From contig NC_010175.1 in assembly GCF_000018865.1 (NCBI RefSeq), positions 3,534,001 to 3,598,000 on the forward strand: 64,000 nt of DNA, given 5' to 3'. Source of the stretch: Chloroflexus aurantiacus J-10-fl (GTDB taxonomy: Bacteria > Chloroflexota > Chloroflexia > Chloroflexales > Chloroflexaceae). The translations under genes were made by a program, and so were the position numbers. Under the pieces are notes generated by a model. The model was given only the letters and a program-made list of their open reading frames with translations. It did no database searches and had not been told where the DNA came from. Shown here one piece after another: positions 34,784 through 42,904 of this stretch (the first letter of the stretch is position 1; each line of letters starts with the position of its first letter).

Positions 34784-36037
34784 TCAGCCGTCGCTCTCCC
34801 AGAAATCGGGGTCATACGCCGGCAATTCACAGCGCAAATTCGGATACTTGCGATACCCCATCACGAAATCTGCCTGCAACAACTCTTGTAGTTCGCGGGT
34901 ACCTTCGTAGATGATAGCACCGCGTGCATTACGCAGATAACGCTCAACCGGGTATTCATCGGCGTAGCCGTAGGCGCCATGGATTTGAATGGCATCATCG
35001 GCAGCCTCAAAGCTGCTAACCGTCGCGTGCCACTTGGCCAGTGTCGTTTCACGGGTGTTGCGAATGCCCTTATTCTTCATCCATCCCGCTCGATAGACCA
35101 GCAGACGTGAGGTGTCAAGTTTGCGCACCATATGGCTGATCATCCGCTTGACGAGCTGGTGCTCGGCAATGGGTACGCCAAAGGTTTGCCGCTCGCGAGC
35201 GTAACGAATGCTGGCTTCGAGACTGGCCTGGATCAGACCGGTAGCGCCGGCAGCTACAGTGTAACGGCCATTATCAAGCGCTGCCATTGCAATCTTGAAC
35301 CCTTCACCCTCTTCGCCCAGCCGGTGCGAGCGCGGCACGCGAACATCGTTAAAGACGACACCACCGGTATTACCGGCGCGTACTCCCAGTTTGCCGTGAA
35401 TGGGATAGCTGCTGACACCGGGCATCGAACGCTCGACGATAAAGGCTGTGATCCCGCGCGGGCCGGCACCGGGGTCGGTTTTTGCGAATACCAGGAAGTT
35501 ATCGGCCAGATCGGCCAGACTAATCCATATCTTCTCGCCGTTGAGAATATAGTCCTCGCCGTCGCGGCGGGCGGTCGCCTGCATAGCGGCAGCGTCGGTA
35601 CCGCTGTTGGGTTCGGTGAGACAGAAGGCGGCCAGCTTTTCACCCCGCGCCTGTGGCACCAGGAAGCGCTGTTTCTGCTCTTCCGTTCCCCATTGGAAGA
35701 TCGAGAGCGAATTCAGACCGGTGTGGACACTCATGACCACCCGCAAGAAACTGTCGACTCGCTCAAGCTCTTCACAGACTACCGCCAGCGCCAGGTAATC
35801 CATCCCGGCGCCACCGTAGCGTTGTGGAATACAGATACCCAACAGCCCCAATTCACCCATCCGCTTCAGCACCGGACGTAGATGAGGCCGATCTTCTGGC
35901 CCCTCAGCCGCTGCGCCACTCCGATCCCATTCGCGAATATGCGGTGCGACTTCGCGCTCGGCAAAGTTGCGCACCGTCTGGCGCAACATCTCGTGTTCGG
36001 GGCCGAGAAACATGTCATAATTTGCCGTCAAATCCAT
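34784..36037 (-). CDS. Acyl-CoA dehydrogenase
   Basis: 417 residues, SD AAAGGAG nine bases upstream. FAD-dependent acyl-CoA dehydrogenase: AFCLTEPNSGTDAAAM (signature 1), WISLADLADNFLVFAKT flavin loop, RQTFGVPIAEHQLVK, IQIHGAYGYADEYPVERYLRN (in segments), and the catalytic base Glu in AIIYEGTRELQ, the glutaryl/short-chain-type position. It introduces the alpha-beta double bond of an acyl-CoA and passes electrons to ETF. Upstream on its strand TATAAT at 36100-36105 may be the -10. Single gene. Confidence 0.93.
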   Translation of the reverse strand: MDLTANYDMFLGPEHEMLRQTVRNFAEREVAPHIREWDRSGAAAEGPEDRPHLRPVLKRMGELGLLGICIPQRYGGAGMDYLALAVVCEELERVDSFLRVVMSVHTGLNSLSIFQWGTEEQKQRFLVPQARGEKLAAFCLTEPNSGTDAAAMQATARRDGEDYILNGEKIWISLADLADNFLVFAKTDPGAGPRGITAFIVERSMPGVSSYPIHGKLGVRAGNTGGVVFNDVRVPRSHRLGEEGEGFKIAMAALDNGRYTVAAGATGLIQASLEASIRYARERQTFGVPIAEHQLVKRMISHMVRKLDTSRLLVYRAGWMKNKGIRNTRETTLAKWHATVSSFEAADDAIQIHGAYGYADEYPVERYLRNARGAIIYEGTRELQELLQADFVMGYRKYPNLRCELPAYDPDFWESDG

Positions 36038-36236
36038 TGTGATACTCCTTTGTATCAGGCAGAGCAGCGCCTCTCGCTCGCCAATGTACGAACGCTTTGA
36101 TTATACCGCGAGTGCTCTCACTGTGGATGGCACCGGTACATACATCTTTCCAGAAATGATGGAGTCGGCTGAACTTCCCTTTTGACGCAGTGCGAAAGAT
36201 AGTTTACACTTTAAGTAAATCACCATCGGTATCGAC

Positions 36237-36330
36237 GCGCCTATCCGAAAAGACCTTACTGAGGTAGACGAAAGCACGGCTTTTGTCTCTTCATCGCTGT
36301 AGACCCTGCGTGGACTGTTCGGATAGGCGC
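36237..36330 (+). ncRNA. Possible structured leader RNA before the alcohol dehydrogenase gene
   Basis: A perfect 12-bp closing stem GCGCCTATCCGA (36237-36248) / TCGGATAGGCGC (36319-36330) encloses a short hairpin ACCT/AGGT (36253-36265) and a 9-bp hairpin GACGAAAGC / GCTTTTGTC (36267-36287, one G-U). This multibranch layout, ending 37 bases before the start codon, is what a riboswitch or leader RNA looks like. I do not recognise a known riboswitch consensus. An inverted-repeat DNA element is the alternative. Confidence 0.35.
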
Positions 36331-36367
36331 CGGGCTGTCGTTCACCTGTTGGAAAGGAGGGGCGTGT

Positions 36368-37555
36368 ATGATGCCACCACGTGAGTTTATCATGCCGGCA
36401 CAGATGATCATTGGTTCAGGTGCTGTCGATCAGGTTGGTGCACAGTGCGCGAAGCGGGGCTGGAAGAAGGCACTCATCGTCACCGATCAGATCATGCAGA
36501 AACTCGGCATCGTCGGCCAGGTCGAACAGAATCTGGCTCATCACGGCATAAACAGTGTGGTGTATGCCGGTGTCAACACCGAACCGGTGGTGGAATATGT
36601 GCAAGAGGGGTTGACAACATTCCGGGAGGGTGGCTGCGATTTTGTGCTGGCAGTTGGTGGTGGCAGTCCAATTGATACCGCAAAAGCGGTTGCTGTGCTC
36701 GTAACCAATCCCGGTTCCATCGAGCAATACAAGGGGATTGGCAAGATTGGCGCTCCCGGTGTGCCGCTGGTCGCTATCCCCACTACAGCCGGCACCGGTA
36801 GTGAAGCGACAATCTACACCGTCATTACCGATCAAAAGACCGATGTGAAAATGTTGATCGGTAGCCCCTATTTAATGCCGACCATCGCCATCGTCGATCC
36901 GATGTTGACCATCTCATCGCCACCCAGTGTGACCGCAGCTACCGGTGTTGATGCGCTGGTACACGCGATTGAAGCCTATGTGTCGGTCAAACGCCAGCCG
37001 ATGACTGATGTATTATGTTTGTCGGCCATCGAGCTAATCGCCGGTAATATTCGTCAGGCCTGGGCCAATGGCAACAATATCGAAGCCCGCGAGAAGATGA
37101 TGTTGGGGGCAACACAGGCCGGGATTGCGTTCAGTAATTCGTCAGTAGCGCTTGTCCACGGCATGTCCAGACCGATTGGCGCTTACTTCCACATTGCCCA
37201 TGGCGTCTCAAACGCAGCCCTCCTTGCCGTAGTGACTGAATTCAGCCTGGTTGGTGATCCACAGCGCTATGCCGATATTGCCAGAGCAATGGGCGAGCCG
37301 ACCGAGGGTCTATCGCTGATGGAAGCGGCTGATCGAGCGGTCGTTGCCATCCGTCGTCTGGTGCGAGACATCAAGATACCCTCGCTTCGCCAGTTAGGCG
37401 TGGAGCGCGAGCGGTTGATGGAACTGGCGCCGGCAATGGCCGATGCCGCCATTGATAGCGGTAGTCCGGCGAATAATCCGCGCAAGCCCACCAAACAAGA
37501 AATTATTGAACTGTATGCCAGGGCCTACGATGAAGGCGACCGGATGAGTGCATGA
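36368..37555 (+). CDS. Iron-containing (class III) alcohol dehydrogenase
   Basis: 395 residues, very strong SD GGAAAGGAGGGG. NAD-binding LAVGGGSPIDTAKAVAV, PTTAGTGSEAT, and the iron ligands Asp and His in GVDALVHAIEAY plus HGMSRPIGAYFHIAHG. It interconverts alcohols and aldehydes or ketones with NAD(P)H. Members close to this pattern (1,3-propanediol, lactaldehyde, 4-hydroxybutyrate dehydrogenases) share the layout, so the substrate is open. Preceded by the possible structured leader. Confidence 0.92.
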   Translation: MMPPREFIMPAQMIIGSGAVDQVGAQCAKRGWKKALIVTDQIMQKLGIVGQVEQNLAHHGINSVVYAGVNTEPVVEYVQEGLTTFREGGCDFVLAVGGGSPIDTAKAVAVLVTNPGSIEQYKGIGKIGAPGVPLVAIPTTAGTGSEATIYTVITDQKTDVKMLIGSPYLMPTIAIVDPMLTISSPPSVTAATGVDALVHAIEAYVSVKRQPMTDVLCLSAIELIAGNIRQAWANGNNIEAREKMMLGATQAGIAFSNSSVALVHGMSRPIGAYFHIAHGVSNAALLAVVTEFSLVGDPQRYADIARAMGEPTEGLSLMEAADRAVVAIRRLVRDIKIPSLRQLGVERERLMELAPAMADAAIDSGSPANNPRKPTKQEIIELYARAYDEGDRMSA

Positions 37556-38126
37556 GTGGTCCGGTTGAGGGTATATCAAATCTGACGTGATCGAGGTCAT
37601 AGCACGCTATCCGACAAACACCCTGACACTGTACCTGAGCCGGGGCTGCGAAATCAGCGTTCCTGCTGCGCACACAGCCGTACCACTCTCTTAAGGGGAT
37701 ATTGTGCCTGGTTCAGGTTGCCCGTGGTGCATCGTTCGGAGTGCGGCAGCGTGGCTGCCGCACCGGCCTTGCTCACGATCAGGCGTCTGTCGCAGCAGTT
37801 TCCCCTGTGGGTCATGGGGTCGATGTGTGCAGAACACGTCCGTCTGGTTTGAGCACCTGTAGTGAGCAAGCTGGGCGTGAGCAATGGTGTGGATCGGGGA
37901 GCAGGTGTCCAGCTTGATCATCAGCCTCCTCCTGCGCCTGTAACCCAATGGCAGCACAGGTGATCGATAAGTACAGGCGGGATGTTCACCCCTTGAAGCG
38001 ATGAGCGGCATCAGCAGTGATGTGCCGTATCAATGAAGATCCTATGCCTTTATCCTGGATCGGGAAGTATCGAGTTGATGGTTCGTGAGCGTGATGTAGA
38101 ATACAGATAGTGGCGCCAACAAGATA
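37556..38126. other. Intergenic region with a REP-like palindrome, no supported gene
   Basis: About 570 bp. Frames up to about 105 codons exist on the minus strand but have no SD and read as random, basic, Cys/His-rich composition, so I do not call them. The only structured element is the hairpin at 37741-37763. Confidence 0.5.
37741..37763. repeat. REP-like palindrome, copy 1
   Basis: GTGCGGCAGC-GTG-GCTGCCGCAC, a perfect 10-bp stem. The core GCGGCAGC-NTG-GCTGCCGC recurs at 51820-51838. Confidence 0.6.
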
Positions 38127-38150
38127 GGGGGCAACATCTGTTGTGCCCCC
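38127..38150 (-). terminator. Probable terminator of rsbS-rsbT
   Basis: GGGGGCAACA / TGTTG-TG-CCCCC hairpin with a 2-nt bulge and tight loop, about 40 bp past the rsbT stop. No long T-run follows on the minus strand. Confidence 0.4.
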
Positions 38151-38187
38151 AACCTCTGACATCTCTCGCGCATATAAACGCTGCCTA

Positions 38188-38589
38188 TCAGTTCCGCCAC
38201 TTGCGACAGACGATGGTTGTGCCGACGCCTTCTTTCGACTTAATATCGAACTCGTCCATTAGCCGTTTGGCGCCGGGTAAGCCCATTCCCATCCCGCGCG
38301 AGGTGCTGTAGCCGTCTTGCATCACCAGATCGATATTCGGAATCCCAGGACCTTGATCTTCGCAAATAATTTCAATCCCCTTGCGGGACCCTTTCTCTAT
38401 ATCACGCACCGTCACATTGCCGGTACCGGCGTAGAGAAAGATATTGCGGGCCAGCTCGCTCACGGCTGTCGCAATACGAGCCTGATCAATCGGCCCGAAG
38501 CCGAGCGCCTTGGCCATATCGCGAGCCATGGTGCGCGCGATGACAATATCAAGGTCGCTTCGAATGACAGCAGTCTTACTCTGCGCCAT
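38188..38589 (-). CDS. rsbT: RsbT-type serine kinase (switch protein)
   Basis: 133 residues from ATG 38589 behind GGAGAG. GHKL ATPase fold: N box SELARNIF, G1 EDQGPGIP, G2 GMGMGLPGAKR. RsbT phosphorylates RsbS (and RsbR) in the stressosome and then activates a downstream phosphatase or other output. The start lies inside the rsbS gene (14-nt overlap), which fits the known fixed-stoichiometry arrangement. Anti-sigma kinases such as RsbW share the fold, but the neighbour and the motif set favour RsbT. Confidence 0.88.
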   Translation of the reverse strand: MAQSKTAVIRSDLDIVIARTMARDMAKALGFGPIDQARIATAVSELARNIFLYAGTGNVTVRDIEKGSRKGIEIICEDQGPGIPNIDLVMQDGYSTSRGMGMGLPGAKRLMDEFDIKSKEGVGTTIVCRKWRN

Positions 38590-38962
38590 CGTCGCTCTCC
38601 TCACCAGTCATCCGCTGCATCATAGCCAACCCCTTTTCGAGGTTAAGAGCCGTGAGTACACGCGGTAATTCAAGTCCTAATTCAACCAGGGTGATAGCAA
38701 CGGCCGGTTGCAAGCCGGTAAGGACTACACGGGCACCCATTAGGCCGGCCATTGCGGCAATGTCGGCAATCAGGCGACCGATAAAGCTATCGACAACATC
38801 AAGAGCAGTTAAATCAATAATCACACCACGGGCACGGGTGTCGTGAATTTTCTGCAACAGATCATCTTTAAATTGAACTGCTGACGCATCGTGTAGCGCC
38901 ACCTGAATTGAGGCGATTAAAATGTCGCCTATTTTCAAGATTGGAATGCGAAGATTATCCAA
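38576..38962 (-). CDS. rsbS: RsbS-type STAS domain protein
   Basis: 128 residues, TTG start with GAGGAG SD (GAGGAGCGCAGC). A single STAS domain (IPILKIGDILIASIQ, then VIIDLTALDVVDSFIGRLIADIA). The Ser of VVDSFIGR is the conserved phosphorylation site targeted by RsbT. A scaffold subunit of the stressosome. No RsbR or RsbU gene lies next to it, so the partner co-antagonist must be elsewhere. Confidence 0.88.
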   Translation of the reverse strand: MDNLRIPILKIGDILIASIQVALHDASAVQFKDDLLQKIHDTRARGVIIDLTALDVVDSFIGRLIADIAAMAGLMGARVVLTGLQPAVAITLVELGLELPRVLTALNLEKGLAMMQRMTGEESDDGAE

Positions 38963-39009
38963 GCTGCGCTCCTCTACAACTTCAGTGAGCGTTGCCCCAC
39001 CAGACTAAT

Positions 39010-39039
39010 ATTATCACACAACTCCTAGCATTACGGCAA
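39010..39039 (-). promoter_or_regulatory. Candidate rsbS promoter
   Basis: Minus strand TTGCCG (39034-39039), 18-bp spacer, GATAAT (39010-39015), about 48 bp before the rsbS start. The -35 lies inside the 3' end of the upstream gene. Confidence 0.4.
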
Positions 39040-39724
39040 TGACTGCACCGGCCAATAGTGGTACACTTATGTTATCGGTTCCATGCGGTGAAACACCTTC
39101 GGCGATTGTTGCCACCAGTCCCGCCACAATACTGGTGATCAGTGCTGCCCCAACATCTATCGGGGAACTCTGCGGGCTAAGCGCTGATCCCGGTGTAAAT
39201 AGCAGGGTCAGCAGAATTGCGACAGTGCTGGCGATGAACATCGCTGCCGAGCCTTCAAATGAGCGGCGTCCCTGACCGATTTGATAGTAGTGGCGCCCCC
39301 AGCGCTTGCCAACAATTGCTGCCAGTGCGTCACCCCACGTCATAGCCATTGTACCGGCTGCTGCGATATAACCGCGATCATCGGGAGAATTGGTACGCCA
39401 GAAGATTAAAAAGAGGATTGTTATGGATAAGGCAAAGTAGACTGTGCCTGGTGTGCTGTCGGGAGCGTCAATTGCTGCCAGTAAGCGAAAACGATAGAAG
39501 ATGAAATTGAGGACGATGAAGGTCGCAAACGGAATAATCCCAATTGTCCAGTTTTCAAACAGGGCCAGTACCCCAAACACCCACATACCGGCACCGATGT
39601 GGACAAATTTGCGGGTGAAATCTTGCGGATACCCTCGCCAGCGGCGAATCACCTCGGCAATGATGAGCAGCCCAAATGCATACCCGAACGAGACAATCAG
39701 TCCAATGAGATCGCGTGTGCTCAT
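39014..39724 (-). CDS. Phytol/dolichol kinase-like membrane protein
   Basis: 236 residues with about six or seven hydrophobic segments. Family pattern of CTP-dependent polyprenol kinases and CDP-diglyceride synthase-like proteins: RKFVHIGAGMWVFG near the N-terminus, then TMAMTWGDALAAIVGKRWGRH and GRRSFEGSAAMF. In a phototroph the likely role is phosphorylation of phytol or another isoprenoid alcohol released from bacteriochlorophyll, feeding quinone or pigment synthesis (inference). Dolichol-type lipid carriers are the alternative. Confidence 0.75.
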   Translation of the reverse strand: MSTRDLIGLIVSFGYAFGLLIIAEVIRRWRGYPQDFTRKFVHIGAGMWVFGVLALFENWTIGIIPFATFIVLNFIFYRFRLLAAIDAPDSTPGTVYFALSITILFLIFWRTNSPDDRGYIAAAGTMAMTWGDALAAIVGKRWGRHYYQIGQGRRSFEGSAAMFIASTVAILLTLLFTPGSALSPQSSPIDVGAALITSIVAGLVATIAEGVSPHGTDNISVPLLAGAVIAVMLGVV

Positions 39725-39932
39725 AATGGTGCCGGTGCTATCTATGGCGATACTTGACTTTTATTCTATCTATAACCTGTCGAATCGTCAATTGATTGGC
39801 GGTAGTGTACGTGGTGAATATTTAATGACAAATCTTTGCATGCGACAAGTATTGTGATATGGCTACACTGTGTGCAATCGAGTCGGTTATTACCTGTGAC
39901 ATATTGCACGCTTTATTATTCAGGAGGCGTCT

Positions 39933-41204
39933 ATGCTGGTTGCCGAGTCGACGGCTGCAATCAATGCAGCCTGCTTGAATGCAGACCATGTACGACCGTT
40001 GTACGATACCTTCGGGTTTGCCCGGATTCCGGATACCATTCGCTATCTGTTAACCGGCAAGGCTGCGTCACCGTTACCTGAGGTTGCTCTTAGTGGCTTA
40101 CCTGATCATCCGGCGACGGTGGTGATGGTGATGCTCGATTCGTTCGGCTGGCATTTCTTCAGCCAGTATCTTGAACGGGCACCGTTTTTGCGCCGTTTTC
40201 TCCACCACGGGCGAATTTGCCAGTTGACGACCGCTTTTCCCTCCTCTACTCCTGTCCATGTAACGTTACTCCACACCGGTCTGGCTGTCGATCAGAGTGG
40301 TATCTACGAGTGGCATGTCTTTGAACCCGATCTCCAGGCTGTCATTGGCTCACTGCTCTTTTCTCCCGTCTTTGATCGCAAGGCCGATGGGTTGGTGGCG
40401 TATGGTGTTGATCCGCTTGCCGTCTATCCGCAGAGCCGTTTCTACCAGCAGTTGCAAACGGCAGGTGCGAGTAGTGTTGTGCTCATGCCGGCGGCGCTGG
40501 CCCATTCGGTGTATACCCGTACCATGTGCAGTGGGGCGTTGGTCGTGCCATTCCAGGATATTCCTGATGCAACTGTCCGCCTGCGGTATTTGTTTGAACA
40601 ACAGGTGGCACCCACCTTTTACCATCTGTACATCGACTCTGTCGATGCTGCGATGCATCGGTACGGGCCAGAGTCGGTTCAGGTTGAGAATGAAATTGTC
40701 ACCACGCTTGATCATCTTGAACAGTATCTCTGGCCGCTCCTTCACAGGGCACCGCAACCGACCGTCTTGTTATTGACTGCCGATCACGGTCATATAACGG
40801 TTGATCCGCAACAGGCAATTGTGCTTAACCGGCTATGGCCCGACCTGGAGCGCTTCCTGCGGCAGGGTGGTGATCGCCGACCTCTCCCACCATCGGGATC
40901 GCCGCGCGTGACGGTCTTGCACGTGCAGCCCGCAGCCGTCGCTGATGTGCAGCTAGCATTGCAACGTCGACTCGGCGAGCGGGCAACGGTGGTGGCGAGT
41001 GCCCGTCTGGTGGAAGATGGCTATTTCGGGCCGCAACCCGGTGAACGGCTACGCTCTCGATTGGGTGAATTGATAATTCTCCCTGCACCTGGAGAAGTGA
41101 TTGTCTGGGATCATCCGCAAGCCAACCCGTTTACGTATCGTGGCATGCACGGTGGTCTAACCCCGACAGAGATGCTGACGGAACTGGCCTGGGTTGTGGT
41201 ATAG
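39933..41204 (+). CDS. Alkaline-phosphatase-superfamily phosphodiesterase/phosphatase
   Basis: 423 residues, SD CAGGAGG. Metal and nucleophile landmarks: VMVMLDSFGW (metal-binding Asp), FPSSTPVHVTLLHTG (the Thr/Ser nucleophile region), YIDSVDAAMHRYG, LLTADHGH and RGMHGGLTPTEM. This is the nucleotide pyrophosphatase/phosphodiesterase branch. No signal peptide is visible, so cytoplasmic. Substrate unknown. Confidence 0.82.
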   Translation: MLVAESTAAINAACLNADHVRPLYDTFGFARIPDTIRYLLTGKAASPLPEVALSGLPDHPATVVMVMLDSFGWHFFSQYLERAPFLRRFLHHGRICQLTTAFPSSTPVHVTLLHTGLAVDQSGIYEWHVFEPDLQAVIGSLLFSPVFDRKADGLVAYGVDPLAVYPQSRFYQQLQTAGASSVVLMPAALAHSVYTRTMCSGALVVPFQDIPDATVRLRYLFEQQVAPTFYHLYIDSVDAAMHRYGPESVQVENEIVTTLDHLEQYLWPLLHRAPQPTVLLLTADHGHITVDPQQAIVLNRLWPDLERFLRQGGDRRPLPPSGSPRVTVLHVQPAAVADVQLALQRRLGERATVVASARLVEDGYFGPQPGERLRSRLGELIILPAPGEVIVWDHPQANPFTYRGMHGGLTPTEMLTELAWVVV

Positions 41205-41325
41205 GTGTGGGGATGATGGTTTTCATGCCGGGTCTTTGTCTGTTGTCGCTACTACCCGCACGCAGCCCTTGCCACGATGTGATAAGATACACGAGAGACG
41301 TTTGCATTGTAGCGGAGGCCAGTCT

Positions 41326-42888
41326 GTGTCTGAGACCGAACCCTCACCTGTTCCGTCAACGCCAGGGCCGCGACTGAGTCGTGACACGTGGCTGTTGATC
41401 GGTGCGTTGGCTTTGCTCGGCCTTGGTGTTGCACTGACGTTCATCTTCTCACCCGGCACCAATGTCGTTGACACGACCCCTACGATCACCTCACCGATAA
41501 CTCGCCCGCCAACCCTGACTGCGTCGTACCCGGCACCTACCGGTGCTGCCGGTGGAGCGACAACCGGCCCGTATCCGGTTACTGTCCCAACGATTGATGT
41601 GGCTCAAACCCAGACCAGTGTGGTACTTGAGACGACTGCTCTGGCCGCTACGCTACAGGCTGAAATGACCGCTACTGCAAGCGGTGTACCGGCATACCCG
41701 GTTCCCGAAGGTACCCCACCGTCAGTGCCGACAATGGTGCCAACCGCTACAAATCCTCCACCAACTGTGCCTCCGCCGCCTACAGCACCACCACCGCCAA
41801 CACCAACCAGCGCCGATCTGATCATTGATGACAGTCCGACGAATCCGCCACCGCCAACCGCTACTCCTCTGCCAACGGCTACGCCGGCACCAACACCGAT
41901 CCCGGCTCTGGTCTTGCGGGGTAGTACGCGCTGGGCCAGCGGGCAGGGGCCAATCGTTCTCAATCGCGATGTGCAGATTCCCCCTGGCAGTGAGTTGATC
42001 ATTGAGCCGGGTGTGGAAGTACGTTTGGCGCCAGGCGTGTCAATCTATGTTGATGGTGGACGCATGATTGCCCTGGGCCAGGCCGGCAGTCCAGTGCGTT
42101 TTGTGGGCGCAACCGGCGCACGCTGGAGCGGTATCTTTGGCCGTCCTGGGAGCTTTATTGCACTGGAACATACCGAAATTCGCGGCGGCGGACTGGCGGG
42201 AACGGTGCTGGTCAGTGAAGAGGGAGGGCTGGTTGTTCGCGCTGCCCGTATTACCGACAATGGTGGTGGGGTGTTGGTTGTCGACTCGCGGCTTGAACTC
42301 AGCCAGAGCGAAATTGCCGGCAATGACGTTCCTTTTGGGGCAGCCCTTGATGCGTCGTACAGTCGTGGGAATAGTGTCACGTTAACCGGTAATCGGATTG
42401 CCGGTAATTTGCTTAGCGCGGGCGCTCCAATGGTGCGAATTGCGAATCAAAATGCGCGCGACACCTTAATCCTCACGATTGAAAGCAATCTCTTTCGGGG
42501 TGGTAGTGTCAATCTCCAGCTTACGACCAACGGTATCTTGCAGGGAACGATCACCTGCAATGCCTTAATCGGCGGCGATTTGGGATTTGGTCTGCGGAGT
42601 GAAACTCTGCAAGTAGCACCTGATGGTGGCTTCCTGATGCCGCTGCGAATTGAACAGAATCTCCTGGAAGGCCATACACCGGTTATTCGTCCAACCTATC
42701 TCACCTTTGGCATCGGTCGTGGGGCAGCCAGTGAAGTTGCATTGGATATGCGCAATAACTGGTGGGGGAATGCGTCTGGTCCGTATGAACCAGATGCCAA
42801 CCCGCAAGGGATTGGTGATGCAGTCGGAAGTAACATTTCCTTTGCTCCCTGGCTGACAAGCCGCCCTGGTTGTGTGCCGGCACCTTAA
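41326..42888 (+). CDS. Membrane-anchored surface protein with Pro/Thr linker and parallel beta-helix
   Basis: 520 residues from the GTG at 41326, behind AGCGGAGG; upstream codons in the same frame run through the intergenic region without SD. A short cytoplasmic tail, one membrane segment at about 21-41 (TWLLIGALALLGLGVALTFIF in two parts), a Pro/Thr/Ala-rich stalk of about 140 residues, then a right-handed beta-helix domain (DVQIPPGSELIIEPGVEVRL, GGGVLVVDSRLELSQSEIAG, WWGNASGPYEP). The end motif NNWWGNASGP is common in pectate-lyase-like repeats. Probably exposed on the outer face and binds or processes polysaccharide. The next gene follows after 16 bp. Confidence 0.8.
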   Translation: MSETEPSPVPSTPGPRLSRDTWLLIGALALLGLGVALTFIFSPGTNVVDTTPTITSPITRPPTLTASYPAPTGAAGGATTGPYPVTVPTIDVAQTQTSVVLETTALAATLQAEMTATASGVPAYPVPEGTPPSVPTMVPTATNPPPTVPPPPTAPPPPTPTSADLIIDDSPTNPPPPTATPLPTATPAPTPIPALVLRGSTRWASGQGPIVLNRDVQIPPGSELIIEPGVEVRLAPGVSIYVDGGRMIALGQAGSPVRFVGATGARWSGIFGRPGSFIALEHTEIRGGGLAGTVLVSEEGGLVVRAARITDNGGGVLVVDSRLELSQSEIAGNDVPFGAALDASYSRGNSVTLTGNRIAGNLLSAGAPMVRIANQNARDTLILTIESNLFRGGSVNLQLTTNGILQGTITCNALIGGDLGFGLRSETLQVAPDGGFLMPLRIEQNLLEGHTPVIRPTYLTFGIGRGAASEVALDMRNNWWGNASGPYEPDANPQGIGDAVGSNISFAPWLTSRPGCVPAP

Positions 42889-42904
42889 TTGAAGGGAGAC
42901 TCTG

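Noticed and set aside
36237-36330. Simple rho-independent terminator
   Set aside because: The closing stem encloses about 70 nt with further hairpins and has no T-run after it, so it does not fit a terminator.
37691-38011. 106-codon frame on the minus strand
   Set aside because: No SD, composition rich in Arg, His and Cys as expected for random GC-rich DNA, no recognisable fold.
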